DNA from: Episyrphus balteatus
Lineage: Eukaryota > Arthropoda > Insecta > Diptera > Syrphidae
Assembly (NCBI RefSeq): GCF_945859705.1
Contig: NC_079134.1
Location: 34,362,576-34,426,575 of the forward strand
Length of the DNA: 64,000 bases
Direction of reading: 5' to 3'
The notes under the pieces were generated by a model, which was not told where the DNA came from, did not search any database, and saw only the letters and a program-made list of their open reading frames with translations. The translations under genes and the position numbers were made by a program. Positions 11,680 through 20,622 of the stretch are shown here, one piece after another (position 1 is the stretch's first letter; every line of letters starts with the position of its first letter).

Positions 11680-11811
11680 AATAAAACTTATTTATTTGTG
11701 CGAATCAGATAATTTCGCGAATAAAATAATAAGTGCGCGTGTGTTTTAACAATAAACAAAGTGTAAAACATTTTGAAATAAGTAAAAGTGCTCGCGTTTT
11801 GAAAAGTTAAA

Positions 11812-13260
11812 ATGGGTAAGACATTGAATCAGTTAAGTTTGACTGAGCTGAAGGCGGAATTAACTAAACGAGGTCTTCCTACTGCTGGATCGAAAAATGA
11901 CCTCATTATTCGCCTGCAGGATTATTTAACCCAGAAAAACGAAGATTTGGATACATTTCAATTCGAAGTTGAAATGGTAGAAGAACGAGTAAGTACTAGT
12001 TCCGATATGTCATCCATGATGGCTGTTCTCCTTGCAAAATTTGAAGAACAGAAAGATCAAATGGAACAGCAACGTAAAGAACAAAAGGATGAACAGAAAA
12101 ATCTTCTTGAACAAATTGAGACACAACGCAATGAACAAAGAGAACAAATGGAACAACAACGAACAGAGCAAAAGAGTGAACAACAGAATCTTCTCGAAAA
12201 AATTGAGAAACAACGTACCGAGCAAAAGAGTGAACAACAGAATCTTCTCGAAAAAATGGAGAAACATCTAGAAGAACATCGCGATGAGCAAAAGAATCTT
12301 CTAGAAGAACAGAAAAATCTTTTAGAGGGAAAGCTTGGTGATTTCGAGAAGAAGTTCACTGCTCTTGACGAGCGTGTTGAAGAAAACAAAGAAAAGCTGT
12401 TGGCAATGCACACAAAGTTCGAAGAGAAATTCCAAGACATTACTAAAGAGTTGGACAAGGTTCGAAAAATTAAGGCCCGAGAAAGTTCTGGTGAGTATTC
12501 AAAGAAGAAGGAAATGCATCCACCAACCTTTGATGGACAAAGTTCTTGGTCGATCTACAAGAAACAGTTTGAGGCAGCTGCCACAACAAATGGCTGGGAT
12601 GACGAAGACAAATGTATAGCGCTGACTCTTGCTCTTAGAGGTCCTGCTGCTGAGTTGTTACAAACTTTACCACCAGAAAAGAATGGTAACTTTAACGCTC
12701 TTGTCCAGGTCATTGAAAAACGCTTTGGAGATGGCCATATGCAGGAAGTCTTCCGCGTCCAACTCAATACAAGAGTCCAGAAAAGAGGAGAAACTCTGCA
12801 ACAACTCCAAGCAGATATTGAAAGGTTAGCTCATCTGGCATATCCGACAGCAGGAGACGACATTATCAATCAGTTTGCGACAGAAGCCTTTGTACGTGCT
12901 GTATCTGATATAAATCTTCAGCGAGCAATTCGAACAGCTGGAAAACGTTCCCTTCCTGAAGCATTAGCGTTTGCACTCACTATGGAAGCAGCAGAACAGG
13001 CTTCTCAAGGCGTTCATCGGGTAAGAGAAGTTACAGTGGAGGAATGCTCTTGTCAAAAACTCGCATTCCAAAGAAACCAGCGAGACGGAGCTGCTCGATG
13101 CTGGAACTGTAACAAGACAGGACATCTCCAGCGGCAGTGCAGATTGCCACCAAGAAGAAGTGCTTGCCAGCACTGTGGAAACAGGAATATTGCCCAACAA
13201 CAGGTAAGCGATACAACCAACACTCATCCTCAACTTGATTCCCATTCGGGAAACGAGTAA
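11812..13260 (+). CDS. gag: Gypsy Gag with N-terminal SAP motif and zinc knuckle
   Basis: 482 residues. Residues about 6-41 read as a SAP motif (L-S-L-x-E-L-K-x-E-L, then K-R-G-L-P-T-x-G-S-K, then L-I-x-R-L), a helix-extended-helix DNA-binding fold. A glutamine/glutamate-rich coiled coil covers about 70-220 and includes a 54-bp tandem duplication near 12156-12265. A retrotransposon gag core (W-x2-Y-K-x-Q-F-E onward) spans about 235-345. One CCHC knuckle sits at C430-C443, and a second Cys pair nearby lacks the His. The start is the first ATG after the leader, in a good context (AAAATGG). The frame ends at 13258-13260, just after the frameshift heptamer. Gag forms the particle; the SAP motif could add chromatin or nucleic-acid binding. 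Confidence 0.93.
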   Translation: MGKTLNQLSLTELKAELTKRGLPTAGSKNDLIIRLQDYLTQKNEDLDTFQFEVEMVEERVSTSSDMSSMMAVLLAKFEEQKDQMEQQRKEQKDEQKNLLEQIETQRNEQREQMEQQRTEQKSEQQNLLEKIEKQRTEQKSEQQNLLEKMEKHLEEHRDEQKNLLEEQKNLLEGKLGDFEKKFTALDERVEENKEKLLAMHTKFEEKFQDITKELDKVRKIKARESSGEYSKKKEMHPPTFDGQSSWSIYKKQFEAAATTNGWDDEDKCIALTLALRGPAAELLQTLPPEKNGNFNALVQVIEKRFGDGHMQEVFRVQLNTRVQKRGETLQQLQADIERLAHLAYPTAGDDIINQFATEAFVRAVSDINLQRAIRTAGKRSLPEALAFALTMEAAEQASQGVHRVREVTVEECSCQKLAFQRNQRDGAARCWNCNKTGHLQRQCRLPPRRSACQHCGNRNIAQQQVSDTTNTHPQLDSHSGNE

Positions 13261-16200
13261 GAACCAACTTCGAGGGGCAGAAGCTGGTTTCTGGTATCGA
13301 TGGCCCCAGAACCACAATTCAAGTCTCACAAACTAAACGAGACAACAAAAGTCTGACAGTAGAGGCAACCATAAACAATAACCAACACGTGGCTACAATT
13401 GACACCGGTGCCACCGCCTCTATTGTACGAAGAGACTTGGTAAAGATGACGTGGCTACATAACATCAACAGCTATCGTCTGAAGACCGCCACAGGAGAAG
13501 CAGCAAGAGTGTACGGAGAAGTTCGTCTTGAGATCCGTATAGCAGAACTAAAGTTTTTACATGTGTTTTTGGTGGCAGATATATGTGACGAGTGCATCAT
13601 TGGAATCGACTTTATGAAGGAGCATGGAATCATTTTGGATATCGGTAATCAAGTCCTGAAATACAGAAATGTAGAGATTCCAATGGTCTATGGCAGCGAA
13701 AACTCAACAACAATTAGAACTGTCATCAAAGAAGACATGTGCCTGCCTCCTTCTTCAGAAGTTTTTGTGTGGACGAAGTTAAAGGGGAACTGTGGAAACC
13801 ATCGATACCTCATGGTCGAACCAGAAGTTGAGCAAAGTTCCGAAAACATCATCATCGGGAAGACTCTTGTGGCACCAAAGAACAACATGGTACCTGTACG
13901 GATACTTAACATCAAACCGTACCCAATCAAGCTTAAGAAAGGAGAAGTTGTTGGGCAATGTGAATCTGTGTCCGCAATAACTAAGATCAACGAGATGGAC
14001 ACACAGATGACTATGAACTCTGAGAAACTAAAGACTCAAATTCTCAAATCAGACAACTTGAGTCAACATCAGCTTAATGTTGCTGGAAGGCTTCTTCATG
14101 AATATGCTGATATCTTCTCTTCACCCAGCGGGCAATACGGCCGAACACAACTGGTGCAGCATCGAATCGATACAGGAGACGCTAGGCCGATTCGTCAACC
14201 AGCAAGACGTCTCCCCTTGGCCAAACAAAGTGAAGTTGAAGAAATGATATCGACAATGAAGAAAGACGGGCTGATCGAAAATTCCAAAAGCCCTTGGGCA
14301 TCACCGGTAGTTCTCGTCAAAAAGAAGGATGGAAGCACTCGATTTTGTGTCGACTACCGCAGGCTGAATGATGTGACGAAGAAAGACAGCTACCCACTGC
14401 CAAGAATCAGCGATACTCTAGATGCAATGGAAGGAGCACAATGGTTTTCGACTTTGGATTTGAAGAGTGGCTACTGGCAGGTAGAAATCCATCCAGAAGA
14501 TCGAGAAAAGACGGCTTTCTCCACAGGAAATGGTCTGTGGCAGTTCAATGTCATGCCGTTTGGGCTATGTAATGCCCCAGCTACTTTTGAGCGCTTAATG
14601 GAGTGCGTTTTAAATGGATTAACCTGGAAATCTTGCCTAGTCTATTTGGATGATGTCATCGTTTACGGGAAAACATTTGATGACCATTGTGAAAACCTAA
14701 AGGCTGTATTCCAGAGGCTACGAGAAGCACATCTTAAGTTAAATCCAAAGAAATGTGCACTTTTCAAGACCGAGGTTAAATATTTGGGGCATATCATCTC
14801 ATCCCAAGGAGTAATGACTGATCCAGAAAAAGTTGACACTGTGAAGAATTGGCCAACCCCTCAGGACAAGCATCAACTTCGGAGTTTCCTCGGTCTGGCA
14901 ACGTACTATCGACGGTTCGTGAAGGATTTTGCGAGAATCGCCAAAAGCTTGCACCAGCTTACGGAGAAGGGTAAACCCTTTAAATGGTCAGGTGAGTGTG
15001 AGAAAAGCTTTCAGGAACTGAAGCTACGGTTATGTGAAGCTCCTGTGTTGGCCTATCCGACTCCAGGCAAACAATTCATCATTGACGCAGATGCAAGTAA
15101 TGTTGGAGTTGGTGCTGTTTTATCGCAAGTTCATGACGGAGAAGAAAAGGTCGTTGCCTATTTCAGCAAGGTACTCTCGAAACAAGAAAGAAACTATTGC
15201 GTGACCAGAAGGGAACTTCTAGCTCTGGTATTGGCAACAAAGCACTTCCATAAGTACATCTATGGACAGAAGTTCCTTCTTCGCACAGATCATGGTGCAC
15301 TAAATTGGCTTTTGAACTTCAAAAATCCAGAGGGTCAAGTAGCAAGATGGATCGAGATACTCCAGACGTATCAATGTCAGATTCAACATCGAAGAGGAAA
15401 GCTACATTCAAATGCAGACGCATTATCTCGGCGCCCGTGCAAGCAAGACTGCAAGCATTGCACACGGCTAGAGGAAAAGGAAGTTGTCGCTGTAAGAAGA
15501 ACGAGAGCTGATCCCATTTGCGGCTGGAGTAATGAAGAACTCAGGATGGCCCAACAGGAAGATTCGGACATCGAACCCATCCTTGCATGGAAGGAACATG
15601 AAGAGAAACCAGAATGGGCCGACATCTCCGACCGAAGCCCCAATCTCAAAGCATATTGGGCACAATGGGACTCACTTCATGTGCAAGAAGGGTTACTCAG
15701 GCGTAAGTGGGAATCCGCAGATGGTAAATCTTATGTAATGCAACTAATCGTACCTCAGTCAAAGGTTAATGATGTTCTCCGAGAGATGCACGAGGGAACT
15801 TCTGGAGGCCATTTAGGCATCAACAAGACGCTGGAAAAGGTACGCCAGCAATTCTACTGGTTACGTATGAGAGAAGACGTTGAAAAGTGGTGCCGAAAAT
15901 GTGATACTTGTGCAGCTAGCAAAGGACCAGCTAGAAAAATGCAAAGCAAGATGCATCAGTACAATGTGGGCACACCTTTTGAGAGGATTGCAATAGACGT
16001 GGCAGGTCCTTTTCCCGAAACCAACAAAGGAAACCGGTATATCCTCGTAGTGATGGATTACTTCAGCAAGTGGCCTGAGGCATTTGCCATCCCAAACCAG
16101 GAAACCAAAACAGTTGTGGATAAGATTGTCTTTCATTGGGTGAGCAGGTTCGGAGTACCCATGGAACTTCATTCCGACCAAGGAAGGAACTTCGAATCTA

Positions 16201-16853
16201 AGATTTTTCAAGAGGTTTGCTCACTCCTTGGCATCAAGAAGACGCGAACAACACCGCTTCATCCACAATCTGATGGGATGGTTGAGCGATTTAACAGGAC
16301 ACTTAAAGAACACCTGTCAAAAGTAGTCAACGATAATCAACGAGACTGGGATCGACATATTCCATTATTCTTGATGGCTTATAGAAGTGCAACACATAGT
16401 TCCACTGGACATACACCATCGGAAGTCCTTTTTGGTTCTACAATACGGCTGCCAAGTGAGATAAAATTCGGATGTGTTCCAAATGAGCCACAGGAAATAG
16501 ATGAGTATGTTGATAACCTGAAAGAAACACTGGCTGACATTCACCAACGGACAAGGACAAATATAAAAGCGTCTAGTGACAGGATGAAAACAAGATATGA
16601 CGCGCGAGCGACAGCAACAGGGTTTCAAGAAGGAGAACTTGTGTGGTTTTACAATCCCCACCGACAAAAGGGACTATCACCGAAGCTACAACAAAACTGG
16701 GAAGGCCCTTACACAGTAATAACCAGAATCAACGACGTGGTTTACCGTATACAGAGAGGGGTAAGAGGCAAATTAAAGGTAGTTCATTGTGACCGTTTAC
16801 ATCGTTATAATGGTGAAAGTAGCAATGGAGTTGTTCGGGACGAACAATCCTAA
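13239..16853 (+). CDS. pol: Gypsy Pol: protease, RT, RNase H, integrase
   Basis: The frame opens at 13239, in -1 relative to gag, and has no suitable ATG near its beginning (the first methionine-like position at 13389 is GTG), so it is read by frameshift. Counting from 13389, the protease has D-T-G-A at D5. The RT has F-C-V-D-Y-R-R-L-N and a Y-L-D-D box at 419-422. RNase H has I-D-A-D-A-S and R-T-D-H. An H-H-C-C zinc region precedes the integrase core with D870, D930 and E966, a D35E spacing. A G-P-Y/F module (W-E-G-P-Y) follows near the C-terminus, with no chromodomain. All catalytic residues are present and nothing is truncated. The stop at 16851-16853 lies just before the purine tract. Confidence 0.95.
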   Translation, partial: FPFGKRVRTNFEGQKLVSGIDGPRTTIQVSQTKRDNKSLTVEATINNNQHVATIDTGATASIVRRDLVKMTWLHNINSYRLKTATGEAARVYGEVRLEIRIAELKFLHVFLVADICDECIIGIDFMKEHGIILDIGNQVLKYRNVEIPMVYGSENSTTIRTVIKEDMCLPPSSEVFVWTKLKGNCGNHRYLMVEPEVEQSSENIIIGKTLVAPKNNMVPVRILNIKPYPIKLKKGEVVGQCESVSAITKINEMDTQMTMNSEKLKTQILKSDNLSQHQLNVAGRLLHEYADIFSSPSGQYGRTQLVQHRIDTGDARPIRQPARRLPLAKQSEVEEMISTMKKDGLIENSKSPWASPVVLVKKKDGSTRFCVDYRRLNDVTKKDSYPLPRISDTLDAMEGAQWFSTLDLKSGYWQVEIHPEDREKTAFSTGNGLWQFNVMPFGLCNAPATFERLMECVLNGLTWKSCLVYLDDVIVYGKTFDDHCENLKAVFQRLREAHLKLNPKKCALFKTEVKYLGHIISSQGVMTDPEKVDTVKNWPTPQDKHQLRSFLGLATYYRRFVKDFARIAKSLHQLTEKGKPFKWSGECEKSFQELKLRLCEAPVLAYPTPGKQFIIDADASNVGVGAVLSQVHDGEEKVVAYFSKVLSKQERNYCVTRRELLALVLATKHFHKYIYGQKFLLRTDHGALNWLLNFKNPEGQVARWIEILQTYQCQIQHRRGKLHSNADALSRRPCKQDCKHCTRLEEKEVVAVRRTRADPICGWSNEELRMAQQEDSDIEPILAWKEHEEKPEWADISDRSPNLKAYWAQWDSLHVQEGLLRRKWESADGKSYVMQLIVPQSKVNDVLREMHEGTSGGHLGINKTLEKVRQQFYWLRMREDVEKWCRKCDTCAASKGPARKMQSKMHQYNVGTPFERIAIDVAGPFPETNKGNRYILVVMDYFSKWPEAFAIPNQETKTVVDKIVFHWVSRFGVPMELHSDQGRNFESKIFQEVCSLLGIKKTRTTPLHPQSDGMVERFNRTLKEHLSKVVNDNQRDWDRHIPLFLMAYRSATHSSTGHTPSEVLFGSTIRLPSEIKFGCVPNEPQEIDEYVDNLKETLADIHQRTRTNIKASSDRMKTRYDARATATGFQEGELVWFYNPHRQKGLSPKLQQNWEGPYTVITRINDVVYRIQRGVRGKLKVVHCDRLHRYNGESSNGVVRDEQS
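13248..13307 (+). promoter_or_regulatory. Programmed -1 frameshift site with pseudoknot
   Basis: The slippery heptamer G GGA AAC (13248-13254) is in the gag frame, two codons before the gag stop. After a 7-nt spacer, 13262-13271 pairs with 13280-13289 (one mismatch). The loop bases GGGGC (13274-13278) are complementary to GCCCC at 13303-13307, giving an H-type pseudoknot. Pol lies exactly in the -1 frame. The heptamer class is established in retroviruses; the function here is inferred. Confidence 0.85.
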
Positions 16854-16861
16854 GAGGGGGG
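16852..16861 (+). other. Gypsy polypurine tract
   Basis: AAGAGGGGGG lies 3 nt before the 3' LTR and would prime plus-strand DNA synthesis. Confidence 0.75.
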
Positions 16862-16864
16862 CAA

Positions 16865-17370
16865 TGTAACGATGAATTACCGAACTACTTTTAAGATAAA
16901 AGTCTGAACACACTACCTGCTACAGTAAAGGTAGAAATGTGAACGGACCTTTAGTAATTAAGAAACTACCCTCTGAACGCATCCAAAGAAATTCCCTCGA
17001 CTGCTGAATATCCCAAAATATCCCACTGGACTGGAAGTATGAAGCGCCCCCTCTTGGAAAGGAAGCTTCGAGAAGCAAAGACGAGAACCTTCGAAGACAT
17101 TCTCGAATTCCGAATTTCAGGTATAAAAGGGCAGCGTGGACACCGACCGGATACAGTTTAATCTTGAATGTGAAAGAGTACAGTACAAAGTGAAATAAAG
17201 TGTTGGAAATTGTTAGTAGTAAATAAAGTGATTGAAAAGTGTGTTTGTTTGAGCGAATAATAAAAGTAAATTGATTTGAAATAAAGTGTGTTCTTATTTG
17301 AACGGAAAGATAAGTGGAAGTTAAAATAAACGAAATAAGTTTTATTGTGAACCCGGAATAAAACATTACA
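16865..17370 (+). repeat. Gypsy 3' LTR, 506 bp
   Basis: Identical by eye to the 5' LTR. It is followed by the GTAT target copy at 17371-17374. Confidence 0.95.
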
Positions 17371-17568
17371 GTATTCATGATTAGGTGTATTTAATTTTAA
17401 AATTTCGTCATGATTATGTGTGAATTGCTGCCATAGGTGGTTGACCTCTGATTCTCTTTTTTTAACGTACTCTGTTGTTCGTCTTGCTATCGGTTCCTTT
17501 CTTATTGACTCTAGCAATTTTGCTAAATTGTTGCCAATTTCCTCTTGTTGATTCATCAGTGTATCCAT
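17371..17568 (-). pseudogene. BEL/Pao gag, N-terminal piece
   Basis: The native BEL start (ATG at 17568-17566) opens a 66-codon piece with a BEL-type gag N-terminus: charged helices, then a W-x2-F-x3-H pattern. It ends at the Gypsy insertion and continues in frame at 11151. The four bases 17371-17374 are the right target-site copy. Confidence 0.8.
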
Positions 17569-17582
17569 AGTTCAAGTTTGGG

Positions 17583-19930
17583 GTGTTTTTTTACGAAGAT
17601 TCTGGTGCCTTCTGGTTACGAATATACTGGTGTCTTCTGGGTACGAAGATTCTGGTGTCTTCTGGGTACGAAGATTCTGGTGTCTTCTGGAAACGAAGAT
17701 TCTGGTGTTTTCTGGAAACGAAGATTCTGGTGTCTTCTTTACGAAAATTCTGGTGTCTTCTGGATACGAAGATTCTGGTGTCTTCTGGAAACTAAGATTC
17801 TGGTGTCTTCTTTACGAAAATTCTGGTGTCTTCTGGATACGAATATTCTGGTGTCTTCTGGAAACGAAGATTCTGGTGTCTTCTTTACGAAAATTTTGGT
17901 GTCTTCTGGATTCGAAGATTCTGGTGTCTTCTTTTTACGAAGATTCTGATGTCTTCTGGATACGAAGATTCTGCTGTCTTCTGGATACGAAGATTCTGAT
18001 GTCTTCTGGATACGAAGATTCTGATGTCTTTTGGATACGAAGATTCTGATGTCTTCTGGAAACGAAGATTCTGGTGTCTTCTTTACGAAAACTCTGGTGT
18101 CTTCTGGATACGAAGATTCTGGTGTCTTCTTTACGAAAACTCTGGTGTCTTCTGGGTACGAAGATTCTGATGTCTTCTGGATACGAAGATTCTGATGTCT
18201 TCTGGTTACGAAGATTCTGGTGTCTTCTTTACGAAAACTCTGGTGTCTTCTGGAAACGAAGATTCTGGTGTCTTCTTTACGAAAACTCTGGTGTCTTCTG
18301 GAAACGAAGATTCTGGTGTCTTCTTTACGAAAACTCTGGTGTCTTCTGGATACGAAGATTCTGATGTCTTCTGGAAACGAAGATTCTGATGTCTTCTGGA
18401 TACGAAGATTCTGATGTCTTCTGGTTACGAAGATTCTGATGTCTTCTGGATACGAAGATTCTGGTGTCTTCTTTACGAAAACTCTGGTGTCTTCTGGATA
18501 CGAAGATTCTGGTGTCTTCTTTACGAAAACTCTGGTGTCTTCTGGATACGAAGATTCTGATGTCTTCTGGAAACGAAGATTCTGATGTCTTCTGGATACG
18601 AAGATTCTGATGTCTTCTGGTTACGAAGATTCTGATGTCTTCTGGATACGAAGATTCTGGTGTCTTCTTTACGAAAACTCTGGTGTCTTCTGGATACGAA
18701 GATTCTGGTGTCTTCTGGAAACGAAGATTCTGATGTCTTCTGGATACGAAGATTCTGATGTCTTCTGGATACGAAGATTCTGATGTCTTCTGGTTACGAA
18801 GATTCTGATGTCTTCTGGAAACGAAGATTCTGGTGTCTTCTTTACGAAAACTCTGGTGTCTTCTGGATACGAAGATTCTGATGTCTTCTGGAAACGAAGA
18901 TTCTGATGTCTTCTGGATACGAAGATTCTGATGTCTTCTGGTTACGAAGATTCTGATGTCTTCTGGAAACGAAGATTCTGGTGTCTTCTTTACGAAAACT
19001 CTGGTGTCTTCTGGAAACGAAGATTCTGGTGTCTTCTTTACGAAAACTCTGGTGTCTTCTGGATACGAAGATTCTGATGTCTTCTGGAAACGAAGATTCT
19101 GATGTCTTCTGGATACGAAGATTCTGATGTCTTCTGGTTACGAAGATTCTGATGTCTTCTGGATACGAAGATTCTGGTGTCTTCTTTACGAAAACTCTGG
19201 TGTCTTCTGGATACGAAGATTCTGGTGTCTTCTGGAAACGAAGATTCTGATGTCTTCTGGATACGAAGATTCTGATGTCTTCTGGATACGAAGATTCTGA
19301 TGTCTTCTGGTTACGAAGATTCTGATGTCTTCTGGAAACGAAGATTCTGGTGTCTTCTTTACGAAAACTCTGGTGTCTTCTGGATACGAAGATTCTGATG
19401 TCTTCTGGAAACGAAGATTCTGATGTCTTCTGGATACGAAGATTCTGATGTCTTCTGGTTACGAAGATTCTGATGTCTTCTGGAAACGAAGATTCTGGTG
19501 TCTTCTTTACGAAAACTCTGGTGTCTTCTGGAAACGAAGATTCTGGTGTCTTCTTTACGAAAACTCTGGTGTCTTCTGGATACGAAGATTCTGATGTCTT
19601 CTGGAAACGAAGATTCTGATGTCTTCTGGATACGAAGATTCTGATGTCTTCTGGTTACGAAGATTCTGATGTCTTCTGGATACGAAGATTCTGGTGTCTT
19701 CTTTACGAAAACTCTGGTGTCTTCTGGATACGAAGATTCTGGTGTCTTCTGGAAACGAAGATTCTGATGTCTTCTGGATACGAAGATTCTGATGTCTTCT
19801 GGATACGAAGATTCTGATGTCTTCTGGTTACGAAGATTCTGATGTCTTCTGGATACGAAGATTCTGATGTCTTCTGGTTACGAAGATTCTGATGTCTTCT
19901 GGTTACGAAGATTCTGATGTCTTCTGGTTA
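17583..19930. repeat. Tandem array of 25/23-bp units in the BEL leader
   Basis: About 95 units of TCTGGATACGAAGATTCTGATGTCT (25 bp; GGATACG, GGAAACG and GGTTACG variants) are mixed with a 23-bp type containing TTTACGAAAACTC. A higher-order period of 517 bp is exact at the short-unit landmarks 18521, 19038 and 19555. It equals 17 long plus 4 short units. The array lies between the BEL primer-binding region and gag start. Unit lengths not divisible by three and the lack of stops make false long frames here. Confidence 0.95.
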
Positions 19931-19964
19931 TGGTATCTGTTCAAAGAAGCGTCTGGTTACTTCT

Positions 19965-19980
19965 TGGCTCGAAGGACCAA
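19965..19980 (-). other. Putative BEL primer-binding region
   Basis: On the minus strand TTGGTCCTTCGAGCCA follows directly on the putative LTR end. Its complement looks like a tRNA T-arm/acceptor 3' end finishing in CCA. Similar sequences follow the 5' LTR in BEL/Pao elements. Confidence 0.6.
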
Positions 19981-20168
19981 TGAATAGCTCATATAAGAAC
20001 TCGTGGACTGTAGTTTTCTAAGTAACTTTATTTCTCATTAAACATAGTATTTATATAATCTTAAATCTAAGTAATTCAAGATAACCCTTGAATTACACAC
20101 CTGTTCGCTTCTTATTTGCTTATTTTGCGGAACTTGCAAATGTAGTTGCTTGCAAGTTCCGCATTACA
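19981..20168 (-). repeat. Putative BEL 5' LTR, 188 bp
   Basis: On the minus strand it begins TGTAATGCGG and ends ...TATTCA next to the primer-binding region. It contains TATATAAATA (about 20048-20057) and AATAAA (20028-20033). A 14-bp perfect hairpin (20126-20139 with 20150-20163) sits at its start. No second LTR exists to confirm the borders. Confidence 0.6.
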
Positions 20169-20317
20169 TTTATTCTTTTGTATTCTTTATTTATTATGAT
20201 TTATGTTTGTCTAAACAGGTAGAAGGTACAAATAAAGTCTGCAAAGTCCTCTTCCTCAGAATCATCACTTAAAAAAATTATTTGGCGTCTGTCATTTAGC
20301 TTTTTGAATGAATTAAC

Positions 20318-20434
20318 GGTAATAGTTTACTCATGAGTAGATCTAATACTACAATCAACACATGATCTTCTACTCGAGGAGATAGGAAGTTAATGTACCT
20401 ACTTGATTTCTACTCACGAGTAAACTATATTACC
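20318..20434. mobile_element. Small inverted-repeat element, 117 bp
   Basis: Ends GGTAATAGTTTACTCATGAG... and ...CTCACGAGTAAACTATATTACC are imperfect inverted repeats. Related GAGTAGAT / GTTTACTCAT pieces lie at 20490-20575 and near 27890-27960. Confidence 0.5.
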
Positions 20435-20622
20435 TTTCAATGGAAAAGGGCTTATACTAAAAAATAATAATAGCCCCGTTCCATTGCAGATGGTATAGTT
20501 TACTCATCAGTAGATGTTCTAGTACATTTCCTACTAGAACTACTCATGCTCTTCTTCCCGAGTAGATATACGATTTATATTGAATTCGTTGAAAGTGCGT
20601 TCCATTGCAAATCGCTATAGTC

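Larger units (their letters stand above)
11156..17370 (+). mobile_element. Complete Ty3/Gypsy LTR retrotransposon, 6215 bp
   Basis: The element has two LTRs of 506 bp that I read as identical, a 4-bp GTAT duplication, a tRNA-Leu-type primer site, open gag and pol, a frameshift signal between them, and a purine tract before the 3' LTR. There is no env, so it is a retrotransposon rather than an errantivirus. Identical LTRs and open frames indicate a very recent insertion and a possibly still mobile copy. PBS type and domain order suggest the mdg1/mdg3/micropia side of Ty3/Gypsy, but I cannot place the clade by eye. Confidence 0.95.
5325..20168 (-). mobile_element. BEL/Pao LTR retrotransposon, 3'-truncated and twice interrupted
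   Basis: On the minus strand it runs from a putative 5' LTR (20168-19981) through a primer-binding region, an expanded tandem-repeat leader, and a gag-pol frame from 17568 down to about 5325. A Gypsy element (11156-17370) and a TA-flanked MITE (9794-10795) interrupt it. The coding pieces on each side of both insertions stay in one register once a single target-site copy is counted, so the frame was open when they arrived. Homology stops just after the third integrase catalytic residue. The integrase C-terminus and 3' LTR are missing, so this copy is dead. Confidence 0.85.

Noticed and set aside
12010..12458. Minus-strand frames opposite gag
   Set aside because: Shadows of the Gln/Glu coiled-coil codons.
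17545..18414. Long plus-strand frames rich in a repeated E-D-S-G-V-F-W pattern
   Set aside because: They arise from a stop-free 25-bp tandem unit read in rotating frames inside a retrotransposon leader; no protein evidence.
17583..19930. CRISPR-like regular repeats
   Set aside because: There are no unique spacers; units abut directly, and the context is a eukaryotic retrotransposon.
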